14,623 bases of DNA from Deltaproteobacteria bacterium (GTDB taxonomy: Bacteria > Desulfobacterota > Binatia > UBA9968), in contig JAJONK010000170.1 in assembly GCA_021323355.1 (NCBI GenBank), positions 1-14,623 on the forward strand. Direction: 5' to 3'. Below, piece after piece: positions 1-6,777 of this stretch. The position numbers and the translations under genes are program-made. How positions within the stretch are numbered: the stretch's first letter is position 1; each line of letters starts with the position of its first letter. The notes under the pieces were generated by a model. The model worked only from the letters and a program-made list of their open reading frames with translations. It ran no database searches and had not been told where the DNA came from.

Positions 1-557
1 CGCCGCTTCTCGATGTCCAGGTCGAGTTGACGCGATTTCTCCTCTGTATACTTGAGCTTCTTGCGTTCTTGCGCCAACACCTCTCTTTCCCGTATCACGG
101 CGCGCCTTTCGTCAGACAACCGTTGTCTTTCCTCGGTCATTTTCTGGTGTTCTTCCAGGATCTTCTGGTGTTCTTCCAGGATCAGGAGCCAGAGCTTCCC
201 TTGTTCGGCAAACGGGCTCTGGGGATGGTGAGCGCCCAGGGCTCTGAACGACTGGAGTGCTTTGGGATAGTCTTTCTTGGGGTTTTGAGAGTACGCGGAG
301 ATGAGTCCGATATTGAACAGCGCCGCATCGGGTGCGCCTCTGCCTTCGGCGAGCGCTCTCAGGTTTTCATCCAGGGCCGCTTCATACTTGCCTTCGGAAA
401 AGAGAGCTTTACTGCGCTGCAAATATTCCGGCTGCGATTGTTTTTGCGGCTGGACGGGCTCGGGTTTCCCGATCTGTTCTCCCATTGTAGTGCAACCTAT
501 GACTGACACGCATGCAGCCAAGGCCGAGGCGCTTAACGAACGATGAGAAAGTCTCAT
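1..557 (-). CDS. TPR/coiled-coil lipoprotein, QseG-like (partial, runs off the left edge)
   Basis: The ATG at 557 opens a frame that continues past base 1, giving 185 residues so far. Residues 1-22 form a lipoprotein signal (basic MRLSHR, a hydrophobic stretch, then VIGC), so Cys22 is the likely lipidated residue of an exported lipoprotein. Residues about 45-125 are helical and resemble tetratricopeptide repeats (SKALFSEGKYEAAL, YPKALQSFRALG). From about residue 126 a charged coiled coil rich in E, Q, R and K begins, including an exact ILEEHQK doublet. A weak AGGGG ribosome site precedes 557. The frame is also open up to an ATG at 749 that overlaps the stop of the preceding gene, but the lipobox argues for 557. 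Its place after two sensor genes recalls QseG (YfhG), the lipoprotein between the QseE kinase and QseF regulator; that homology is inferred from context and architecture only. Confidence 0.75.
   Translation of the reverse strand, partial: MRLSHRSLSASALAACVSVIGCTTMGEQIGKPEPVQPQKQSQPEYLQRSKALFSEGKYEAALDENLRALAEGRGAPDAALFNIGLISAYSQNPKKDYPKALQSFRALGAHHPQSPFAEQGKLWLLILEEHQKILEEHQKMTEERQRLSDERRAVIREREVLAQERKKLKYTEEKSRQLDLDIEKR
142..183 (-). repeat. 21-bp perfect in-frame tandem duplication
   Basis: Bases 142-162 and 163-183 are identical 21-mers. On the minus strand they encode ILEEHQK twice, residues 126-132 and 133-139 of the lipoprotein, at the start of its coiled coil. Seven residues equal one heptad, so the duplication extends the coiled coil without breaking its register. 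Confidence 0.9.
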
Positions 558-745
558 GTTGCCCCTGCAAGTCCAGCTTGATCGGCGATGTTGTTCATTG
601 TTTCTTTGCCTTTCCAGGGAAGTACGATTTAATCGACTGAATGCCGGCCATAATGCAAGCAAAACGCGACCGAGCTTGACCGCTAGCCGCAGTGTATGAC
701 CCGCGCGCGCGAAAAGTTCGCTCCCTGAGAGGATCATTTTTTTGG

Positions 746-1771
746 TCATGATGCTTTCCCGGATTGATACCGCACCGGCTCGGGACAATCGCCAGCGGCA
801 GCCATGGCGGCGGTAGATGGCGGTTTTAGCTGGTTACAATGGTCGATCAATCGCTCGGTTTCCTTGATAATGACTTCCAATGATGGGTTTTGTTCGTGCC
901 CGTCGGCTTGCGACAAATCCCGTTTCAAGTACGTGAGCCTTTGTTGGATCGAAGTAAGCGGGGCCGTTACCTGCTCGAAGAGGTCATCGAAAAATTCGGC
1001 TTGTGATCGGGCGGCTTCACGTATTCTGTGTCGCTCGTGTGCTAGGGTTTCTGAGAGTTCTTGGATTTCCGGGATTGCGCCGGTCCCGACCGCGCCATCG
1101 GGGACTTGGGGCTCTTCGGCTGTTCTCCGGGTCAACTCCAAGATCGGCTTCGTGATGCTCCTGCTGATCAGCAAAGACAGCGCGACGCCCAGTCCGATCA
1201 GGACCAGAGTGCCGGCGATGGCGATATTTCGCGCCGCGCGTGCGGCTCGTTCCATGGTTTCGAGCTTATTGTTCAGGTTTGCTTGCAGCTGCGCTCTCAA
1301 GCGTTCGAGCTCTCTCAGGGCGGAATCTAAAATCTTCTCTCGCTCCTGCTGATACCGGCTCTGAGCATACGGCTGGCCGGCTTTTATGTAACGAACCTCT
1401 TGATCGAACAATTCATGATAGCGGAGGTGCAACTCATCGGTTCTGAGTAAACGCGCCTTAATTTCAACGGCGGTCGCGCGTGACGTCATCTCGCCCATAT
1501 AGCGCTTGAAGTCTTCCTTGAACTGGCGAAATTCCTTGTGGTGGGCATCTGCCCGGGTAAGTAAAAATCTTCCAGCATAACGCACTTCGGAGAGGAACGC
1601 GTCGGTCAATGTCTCTTGATAGGCCATCATGCGATTTTCGCTATCCAAAGCCGAGCGTGCTGTTCCACTCAGGCCGCCTAACTGGACAATCGAATAAGCT
1701 GCTACGCAGGAGGCTAGGAGCAAGATGACGGAGTATCCTAAAATGATACGCCAGAATATTGGCAACGACAT
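746..1771 (-). CDS. Membrane sensor with a degenerate histidine-kinase core (no catalytic domain)
   Basis: 341 residues. Residues about 8-28 and 184-203 are membrane segments flanking an extracytoplasmic all-helical domain of about 150 residues, as in QseE/GlrK-type kinases. SRSITKPI (203-210) begins a HAMP-like linker. Around 258-275 the dimerisation helix of a kinase is recognisable (QAEFFDDLFEQVTAPLTSI), but where kinases have HELKTPLTSI this protein has EQVTAPLTSI, so the phospho-accepting His is Glu266. The protein ends at 341 with no N, G1 or G2 box, so it cannot bind ATP as a kinase. The ATG at 1771 is 3 bases after the stop of the upstream kinase gene, and its GGAGG ribosome site lies inside that gene's last codons, which suggests translational coupling. 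It may be a receptor subunit or decoy partner for the neighbouring kinase; that role is inferred. Confidence 0.8.
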   Translation of the reverse strand: MSLPIFWRIILGYSVILLLASCVAAYSIVQLGGLSGTARSALDSENRMMAYQETLTDAFLSEVRYAGRFLLTRADAHHKEFRQFKEDFKRYMGEMTSRATAVEIKARLLRTDELHLRYHELFDQEVRYIKAGQPYAQSRYQQEREKILDSALRELERLRAQLQANLNNKLETMERAARAARNIAIAGTLVLIGLGVALSLLISRSITKPILELTRRTAEEPQVPDGAVGTGAIPEIQELSETLAHERHRIREAARSQAEFFDDLFEQVTAPLTSIQQRLTYLKRDLSQADGHEQNPSLEVIIKETERLIDHCNQLKPPSTAAMAAAGDCPEPVRYQSGKAS

Positions 1772-1774
1772 ACT

Positions 1775-3160
1775 CTAATCCTCCGCGAAGTTCATAATTC
1801 TCGCATCGGCTGCCGAATGCCGCGGCTCATCTTTGGGCGCCGCCCCAAGATTCGTGGACACGCGGACGGCGAAGACAGAGCCTTCGCCAAGTTTGCTGGT
1901 AGCCTCTATCGAACCTTCGAGGAGGCCCGCAAAGACTTTAACGATGTACAAACCGAGCCCCGCACCGGAGAAATGCCGCGTTGTTGTACTGTCGATTTGT
2001 CGAAACTTGTCAAAAATCAATGGCAGCAGATCCTCGGGAATTCCGGGTCCGGTATCTGTGACCCTGATCTCGAGAGTGTGATTCTGATTAATCAGCTGGA
2101 AAGAGACAGTGACTGATCCATCGTCGGTAAATTTTATTGCGTTATCGATCAAGTTGGTGATGATTTGTTTCAATTTCATACGGTCGCTGACGATCGCAGG
2201 AAGGTCAGCCGGATAGTTCCAATTGATGGTGAGCTTTTTCTCCATCGGCATCATGTAGTCTGATCGGGTTTCCGTGATGAATGCTGAGAGATCGAACTGT
2301 TCCTTGTGCAAGATGACCGATCCGCTTTCTATCTTGGTGATCTCCAAAATACCGTTGATAAGCCTGAGCAGGTGCCCTGCCTGGGAAAGTATTTTGACCG
2401 TTCCTCTTTCCTGCTCGCTGCTGATGTTTCCGAACGCGCCCATCTTCATAGCTTCGGCATAATTCATGATGACATTTAGCGGAGTCCTCAGCTCATGGGA
2501 CATCACTCCAAGAAACTCATCTTTGATGCGGTTCGATCTTTCCAGTGCCGCCGCTTGATTGCGGGTTTCTTCATAAAGCCGCGAATTATAGATGGGCATG
2601 GCGGTTCCACTGACCAGGGTGTTTAGAAAATTGATCTCCTCGGGACCAAATCGATGCTCTTCAGTTGTATAAAAAGAAAGAACTCCCAATGATTCCCCTT
2701 GGGCGATCAAAGGCAAACCGAGATAAGAGACAAAACCGTGCTTTCTGAAGAATTCCGGGTTGGTTGTTCTTGGGTCCAAATGGGCATTCGATAAAGCTAG
2801 CAGCCCCTGTTGATTGAGCACGGCGATCGGAAGACCTTCTTCGGTTACCGGCAGCGGTTGTGCCGCCGTGTCATCGAGATTGCGGTGAACGATAGGCTTT
2901 AGCGCACCGGTCTTTCTGTCGATCCAACTTATGGTCGCGGCGCGAAGCGGGAACAAGCTGGATAGTTGCTGCAACAGAGTTTCCAATACCTTCACGTTGC
3001 TCCAACGTCTGCGCAAGATCGTCAAAAGCGCGCGCCATCTGTCCGAGCTCGCTCCGCTCATAGGGCAGCTTGGTACGCGCACCCAGGTCGCCGCCAGCGA
3101 CCTTCTCTGTCGCCGCAACGATGTCTCGGATTCGGCGAAGAACGAAAATGTCGGCACCAA
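1775..3160 (-). CDS. Histidine kinase, GAF-HisKA-HATPase half of a frameshifted gene
   Basis: 461-codon frame in which residues from about 57 onward look native; residues 1-56 are an out-of-frame reading of the HAMP region of the upstream half. Residues about 60-205 form a GAF domain. HisKA carries MSHELRTPLNVI with the phospho-accepting His222. The catalytic domain follows, with N box around Asn340 (TNLIDNAIKFT), G1 box DTGPGIP (369-375) and G2 box GAGLGLYIV (399-407). All key kinase residues are present, so the catalytic part should be active if joined to its sensor. The coding frame connects naturally to the gene at 2871-4061 if one base near 2993 is skipped, giving one 761-residue protein. 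The next gene starts 3 bases after this stop. No receiver domain is attached, so a separate response regulator is expected. Confidence 0.85.
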   Translation of the reverse strand: MVPTFSFFAESETSLRRQRRSLAATWVRVPSCPMSGASSDRWRALLTILRRRWSNVKVLETLLQQLSSLFPLRAATISWIDRKTGALKPIVHRNLDDTAAQPLPVTEEGLPIAVLNQQGLLALSNAHLDPRTTNPEFFRKHGFVSYLGLPLIAQGESLGVLSFYTTEEHRFGPEEINFLNTLVSGTAMPIYNSRLYEETRNQAAALERSNRIKDEFLGVMSHELRTPLNVIMNYAEAMKMGAFGNISSEQERGTVKILSQAGHLLRLINGILEITKIESGSVILHKEQFDLSAFITETRSDYMMPMEKKLTINWNYPADLPAIVSDRMKLKQIITNLIDNAIKFTDDGSVTVSFQLINQNHTLEIRVTDTGPGIPEDLLPLIFDKFRQIDSTTTRHFSGAGLGLYIVKVFAGLLEGSIEATSKLGEGSVFAVRVSTNLGAAPKDEPRHSAADARIMNFAED

Positions 3161-4061
3161 GCCATGCGGCCGCCAGCGCTAGAGCTGATAACACCCCGAG
3201 AACGATTAGGTTGCGAGCCAAAATGAGATTGGCCTCCTCGAATGCAGCGACAGTTGGGATATCGATGACCGCGAAAACAGTTTGGCCGCCTAGTGTGTTT
3301 CTCAACTGGCTCAAAGCAAAGAGTCGCGGGATGCCGTCGGCACCGGCTGCTTCGAAGCTTTTTTCGGTATCCCGAGAAGCCATGGTTTGTAGTAAAGTTT
3401 TTGCGATAATTGGCTCGTCCTTCCAGTGGTCTGTTTCAGGGTATCGAAGCAACACGTTTCCGCTGTTGTTAACGAGCGTGTAGGCTGCCCCCGGATACAG
3501 ATGCCGTTCGACCGCCAAGCGGGTCACCCAAGAAAAGTTCATAGCTCCGATGACGACGGCGCGTACGGCCTCGGGCGAGTCCATTACCGGATAGCCGATT
3601 TCCAAAAGTGTCTTACCGGTCGAGGCATCGGTTCGAATAGTGCCGGCGGAAAAATCATGAGTCTCGATGACCCGCGCTCGATGTTTTCCTTTGCCGTTTA
3701 TCAGTGAGCTAGCGGCCGGCAACGCTGTGCAAATGGAATTGCCCTTGAGATCGGTGACACCAAGATCGGCGTAAAGCGGCTCCAACAATCCTGCCAGGAT
3801 TTTCCGGCAGCTTGCCTTGTCGTTCTCGCGAATTTGCGGCAAGCGGGCCAGCATGATCAAGAATTGGTGGGCGTTTTCGAAAAACCTTTCGTGCTCAGCA
3901 GCGATTGCCCGGGCCGCTCTCAACGCGTTTTTTTCCACTTGCTCTGCGGTTAAATCACGATGACTAGAAGCGCTGTGCAGAATGACGCCAAAGGCTGGAA
4001 TGACAGCCAACAACACAAGAACAATAAGCCTGCATCTTAACGATGAAATGAACTGAACCAT
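2871..4061 (-). CDS. Histidine kinase, sensor and HAMP half of a frameshifted gene
   Basis: The 396-codon frame is plausible for residues 1-356 and then turns into an out-of-frame tail. Residues about 11-29 are the first membrane helix. Residues about 33-275 are a periplasmic domain of dCache type (it includes SAGTIRTDASTGKTLLEIGY and GAAYTLVNNSGNVLLRYPET). Residues about 281-304 are the second membrane helix. A HAMP linker follows (RIRDIVAATEKVAGGDLG, through SELGQMARAFDDLAQTLEQR). The linker breaks at residue 356 (codon at 2996-2994), where dropping one G at 2993 restores entry into the GAF-kinase frame. I see no good ribosome site before the ATG at 4061. A candidate sigma-54 promoter sits about 55 bases upstream. 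The ligand is unknown; dCache domains commonly bind small organic molecules. Either the strain carries a broken gene or the sequence has a one-base error. Confidence 0.8.
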   Translation of the reverse strand: MVQFISSLRCRLIVLVLLAVIPAFGVILHSASSHRDLTAEQVEKNALRAARAIAAEHERFFENAHQFLIMLARLPQIRENDKASCRKILAGLLEPLYADLGVTDLKGNSICTALPAASSLINGKGKHRARVIETHDFSAGTIRTDASTGKTLLEIGYPVMDSPEAVRAVVIGAMNFSWVTRLAVERHLYPGAAYTLVNNSGNVLLRYPETDHWKDEPIIAKTLLQTMASRDTEKSFEAAGADGIPRLFALSQLRNTLGGQTVFAVIDIPTVAAFEEANLILARNLIVLGVLSALALAAAWLGADIFVLRRIRDIVAATEKVAGGDLGARTKLPYERSELGQMARAFDDLAQTLEQREGIGNSVAATIQLVPASRRDHKLDRQKDRCAKAYRSPQSR

Positions 4062-4114
4062 GGAGGCGAACCCGTGGACGAAGGCAGCGAGTGGCCCGCG
4101 TTACAGTCGAGGAC

Positions 4115-4130
4115 CGCAACCGGCATGCCA
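4115..4130 (-). promoter_or_regulatory. Candidate sigma-54 (-24/-12) promoter for the sensor operon
   Basis: On the minus strand this reads TGGCATG-CCGG-TTGCG, matching the sigma-54 consensus TGGCAYG-N4-TTGC, with the invariant GG and GC separated by the required 10 bases. It would start transcription about 40 bases before the ATG at 4061. Supporting context: QseE/QseG-type systems work with sigma-54-dependent regulators. It is a single match in GC-rich DNA, so chance is not excluded. Apart from this and the plus-strand promoter at 4341, I see nothing notable in the gene-free stretch 4062-4418. Confidence 0.45.
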
Positions 4131-4340
4131 GTCAGTCTATAGCGCTTTTTGGAGTGCAACTATAAACGATGGCAACCCAACCCACTCACATCACAAAAAG
4201 CAGAACAACTTTGCCAATTCCTATGATATCTTGCGTGCGAGCGTCAGGTGTGAATAATCCTGCGTTAATTTGTCTGGTGGAGGAAACGGCAAATCACAAC
4301 CAGCGCCGCGTGCGTCTTCTACTGCTAAGAATGGACGAAC

Positions 4341-4370
4341 TTGACGCAAACGCGCCATGAGCGGTAGAGT
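4341..4370 (+). promoter_or_regulatory. Candidate sigma-70 promoter for the amidase operon
   Basis: TTGACG (4341-4346), an 18-base spacer and TAGAGT (4365-4370), matching the consensus at five and four of six positions. The expected start near 4377 leaves a leader of about 40 bases before the ATG at 4419. It lies divergent to the sensor operon promoter. Confidence 0.4.
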
Positions 4371-4418
4371 CGCGACTTCAACCTTGCGGACCTTTAAACA
4401 GCTAAGAGGGAGAACGAA

Positions 4419-4610
4419 ATGGAAAAAATCATCGAGCAGAGTCTGATGGCGCAGCTTGCGCGCGAAGGTTTGGAGCCCAGACCGGGTGACCTCGAAGAGT
4501 TTGCCAAGATCATCGAGCTTTACCTGGATAACTTGAAGACTTTGCATTCGGTCAATCTCGGTGCCGAGGAGTTGGCGCCGGTGTTTCGGCCGGAATGGAC
4601 GGGGAAGTGA
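4419..4610 (+). CDS. Small GatC/AtzG-like amidase partner subunit
   Basis: 63 residues, preceded by a good ribosome site (GAGGGAG, 6 bases before the ATG). The layout follows the GatC/AtzG pattern: a first helix with AQLAREGLEP (11-20), an acidic linker, a second amphipathic helix LEEFAKIIELYLDNLKTL (25-42), then a tail VNLGAEELAPVFRPEW (45-60) that corresponds to the GatC stretch winding over its amidase partner. In GatCAB and in the AtzE-AtzG 1-carboxybiuret hydrolase, such proteins stabilise the amidase-signature subunit. Here the next gene, 141 bases downstream, is exactly that type of enzyme, so this is probably its non-catalytic subunit. It is shorter than typical GatC (about 95 residues). 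The assignment rests on pattern and context; no database comparison was possible. Confidence 0.65.
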   Translation: MEKIIEQSLMAQLAREGLEPRPGDLEEFAKIIELYLDNLKTLHSVNLGAEELAPVFRPEWTGK

Positions 4611-4637
4611 TTGAATGAATGACAACCGATCCGTGGG

Positions 4638-4693
4638 TTGCTTCGAACGACAAGCAAAGTCAATGTACCAGACTTGTCATGCGAACGAAGCGA
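4638..4693. repeat. Nested inverted repeat between the small subunit gene and the amidase
   Basis: Outer arms TTGCTTCG (4638-4645) and CGAAGCGA (4686-4693) pair at 7 of 8 positions, and inner arms GACAAG (4649-4654) and CTTGTC (4673-4678) pair fully. The surrounding GTCATGCGAACGAAGCGAGTG resembles the dispersed GTCATTGCGAGCGAAGCGAAG-type palindromic elements seen between genes in many bacterial genomes. It could fold in mRNA and tune expression of the amidase relative to its small subunit. Confidence 0.5.
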
Positions 4694-4751
4694 GTGATCT
4701 GGATTTTGCCCGGGAATAGCTGATAGCGCAAAGCTGCAAAGGAGACTTGCC

Positions 4752-6137
4752 ATGGCTAGAGCCGAGAAGCCGCTCTATTACTTATCGATTCACGAAGCTC
4801 AACAGCTGATTCAGAAACGCCAACTCTCGCCCGTCGAGCTGACCCAGGCGGTACTCGAGCGCATTCAAGCGATCGACGGTAGGCTGCATGCCTATATCGA
4901 TTTGATGGCCGACACCGCGATGCTGGAAGCTCGGGACGCCGAGGCGGAAATTCACAAGGGCAACTGGCGCGGTCCAATGCACGGCATTCCCGTGGCTGTT
5001 AAAGATCAATTGGACGTGAAAGGCGCGCAGGCACGGATTCGCCAATTTACTACAGGCGTCGGGGATGCAACCGTTGTCAGAAACTTGCGAGAAGCAGGCG
5101 CGATTATCATGGGCAAGCTTCATATGAGCAGTTTGCCCGATGGCGGGCTGCCGGTGCCGCGCAATCCCTGGAACACCGAACACATCACCGGCGGTTCGAG
5201 CACGGGTTCCGGCGCTGCCGTCTCCGGCGGACTCTGTCTGGGCTCTCTCGGCGAAGATACCGCCGGCTCGATCCGCAACCCTTCGGCTTTCTGCGGCATC
5301 GCCGGCCTAAAGGCGACTTACGGCCGGGTCAGCCGTTATGGGTTAGCGCCGCTGAGTTGGTCATTGGATCATTGCGGTCCCATGGCGCGTGTGGTCGAAG
5401 ATACCGCCCATATGCTGCAGGCGGTTGCCGGCCATGATGCCAAAGATCCAACTTCGAGCAACGTCCCGGTGGCCGAATATGCCAGCGCATTGCGCGAAGA
5501 CGTCAGAGGAATGACCGTCGGCGTGCCGCGAGACTATATCGACGAATGCGCGCCGCGCACCGATCCCATCGTCATCAAACTGGTCAACCGAGCCATTGAA
5601 GATTTGAAAAAATTGGGCGCGCGCATCGAGGAAGTTAAAGTACCGACATTGAATCTCGCCACGATCGCCAATGCCGTTATTTATTACAACGAATTCTGGG
5701 CCGCGCATCAGAGCGACGCCGCCTCGGTGCTGAAGAACGGCGCGGCGCAGCGACGCGCGCGAATTTACCTGGGACTACTCACCGGCTCAGCCGATTACAT
5801 TCAGGCGCAGCGCGTTCGAAGTCGTGTCCGAAGGGAATTCGCCGAGGTTTTCGAAAAAGTGGATTGCCTGGCGTTGCCATGCCAAGCTGGTCCGGCGCCG
5901 CTGGTTAAAGATGTCGGACCCATCGACACATTGTTCAAACATGTGGTTCCCGAATACCACGGGCCATTTAACTTGACCGGACTGCCGACGTTGTCGGTTC
6001 CTTGCGGATTCTCAGACAGTCATTTGCCGATCGCTCTACAACTCGTCGGCAAACCGTTCGATGAAGTGACAATCTTGCGAGCGGGATACACCTACCAGCA
6101 AAGTGCCCAGTGGTACCAGCAGCGTCCGCCACTTTGA
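4752..6137 (+). CDS. Amidase-signature family hydrolase (GatA/AtzE-like)
   Basis: 461 residues, the usual length for the family. The ATG follows an AAGGAG ribosome site. The catalytic Ser-cisSer-Lys triad is visible: Lys84 in VAVKDQLDVKG, Ser149 in GGSSTGSGAAV (147-157), and nucleophile Ser173 in GEDTAGSIRNPS (167-178). The 24-residue Ser-Ser spacing equals that of fatty acid amide hydrolase (Ser217/Ser241). The region after Lys84 (GAQARIRQFTTGVGDATVV) differs from the common GLPTTAGS version, which may reflect a specific substrate. The enzyme should hydrolyse a carboxamide to an acid and ammonia; the substrate cannot be read from sequence. The preceding GatC/AtzG-like gene and the following RidA gene make an AtzE-type or xenobiotic/N-heterocycle amide role more likely than tRNA amidation, for which a GatB would be expected and is absent here. 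No signal peptide is seen, so it is probably cytoplasmic. Confidence 0.88.
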   Translation: MARAEKPLYYLSIHEAQQLIQKRQLSPVELTQAVLERIQAIDGRLHAYIDLMADTAMLEARDAEAEIHKGNWRGPMHGIPVAVKDQLDVKGAQARIRQFTTGVGDATVVRNLREAGAIIMGKLHMSSLPDGGLPVPRNPWNTEHITGGSSTGSGAAVSGGLCLGSLGEDTAGSIRNPSAFCGIAGLKATYGRVSRYGLAPLSWSLDHCGPMARVVEDTAHMLQAVAGHDAKDPTSSNVPVAEYASALREDVRGMTVGVPRDYIDECAPRTDPIVIKLVNRAIEDLKKLGARIEEVKVPTLNLATIANAVIYYNEFWAAHQSDAASVLKNGAAQRRARIYLGLLTGSADYIQAQRVRSRVRREFAEVFEKVDCLALPCQAGPAPLVKDVGPIDTLFKHVVPEYHGPFNLTGLPTLSVPCGFSDSHLPIALQLVGKPFDEVTILRAGYTYQQSAQWYQQRPPL

Positions 6138-6167
6138 AAAAGTTCAAACCGTTCAAGCAGTTCAAAG
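6132..6167 (+). repeat. GTTCAA triple repeat with 9-bp period
   Basis: GTTCAA occurs at 6142, 6151 and 6160, a 9-base period, in the short gap between the amidase and ridA-like genes. CTTTGAA (6132-6138) and TTCAAAG (6161-6167) can pair as a 7-bp stem enclosing the first two copies. The unit ends just before the AGGAG ribosome site (6174-6178) of the next gene, so the fold could affect its translation. Confidence 0.6.
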
Positions 6168-6188
6168 GTTAAAAGGAGAAAAGAGATC

Positions 6189-6536
6189 ATGGATATACAA
6201 CGGATCAATCCGCGTGAATGGAACTGTAGCGCGGCAGTTTTTGGAGATCTGGTTTTTCTTTCGGGCACCGTCGCCGACAACAAATCGCTGCCGATGAAAG
6301 GACAGACCGAAGAGGTCTTGCGCAAGATCGATGCGGTACTGGCAAAGGCGGGTACCAACAAATCTCGAATTCTCAGCGCGACGGTCTATATGGCTGATGC
6401 CGCGCTGAAGGATGAGATGAATGAAGCCTGGATGGCCTGGGTCGATAGGTCGAACCTGCCGACGAGGACGGCGGTAGGCGCGGCGCTCACGCCGGGCACT
6501 CTCGTCGAGATCACCGTGTGCGCGGCTAAATCGTAG
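6189..6536 (+). CDS. RidA/YjgF/Rid-family protein
   Basis: 115 residues, the normal length for a Rid protein. It has the family pattern: FLSGTVADN (23-31), a helix GQTEEVLRKIDAVLAKAG (38-55), TVYMADA (65-71), and a C-terminal block NLPTRTAVGAALTPGTLVEITVCA with Arg93 and Glu107 at the positions of the E. coli RidA active-site Arg105 and Glu120. Retention of the Arg suggests enamine/imine deaminase chemistry, though many Rid proteins have other roles. The gene lies 51 bases after the amidase, probably in the same transcript, with an AGGAG ribosome site about 10 bases before the ATG. Rid proteins often sit in nitrogen-compound catabolic operons (RutC in pyrimidine breakdown is one case). It may act on an unstable amine or carbamate-like product of the amidase; this is inference. 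Confidence 0.85.
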   Translation: MDIQRINPREWNCSAAVFGDLVFLSGTVADNKSLPMKGQTEEVLRKIDAVLAKAGTNKSRILSATVYMADAALKDEMNEAWMAWVDRSNLPTRTAVGAALTPGTLVEITVCAAKS

Positions 6537-6546
6537 CCAAATCAAG

Positions 6547-6576
6547 GGCAGGGCATCCTGTCGATGCCGTGCCTTT
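6547..6576 (+). terminator. Probable rho-independent terminator after the ridA-like gene
   Basis: GGCA-g-GGCATC, loop CTGTC, then GATGCC-g-TGCC (6547-6573) forms a 10-bp stem with one G/G mismatch, followed by TTT. It starts 11 bases after the ridA-like stop codon. The short T run makes it a modest terminator. Confidence 0.55.
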
Positions 6577-6726
6577 CAGATCGAGGAAAGTGTAAACGGT
6601 TCTTACATTAGGTAGCTCATCAAACAGACCGGGAGGATTTCGCCGCGTTCGTGCCGCCGGGCCTTGACCTTACCTGCCATTTAGAATATTTGACACTCCC
6701 TAAATTTATGGGACTCTAAGCGTTTT

Positions 6727-6740
6727 GTGTGGAGCCACAC
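6727..6740. promoter_or_regulatory. Inverted repeat upstream of the HTH gene, candidate operator
   Basis: GTGTGG-AG-CCACAC is a perfect 6-bp inverted repeat with a 2-base centre, about 38 bases before the HTH start codon. A perfect TTGACA lies at 6690-6695, but no convincing -10 follows at normal spacing. It could be an autoregulatory site; evidence is positional only. Confidence 0.3.
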
Positions 6741-6777
6741 CATCGGGATCAGATAAGGTCCAAAGAGGGCTACGAAC

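Noticed and set aside
560..602. A 14-codon ORF (MNNIADQAGLAGAT) ending in an ATGA overlap with the lipoprotein start
   Set aside because: It is very short, lies in a different frame from the open upstream extension, and shows no conserved feature. A leader peptide role cannot be supported.
2985..3000. Programmed ribosomal frameshifting in the histidine kinase
   Set aside because: No slippery heptamer or stimulatory hairpin is visible at the shift point (GAGCAACGTGAAGG).
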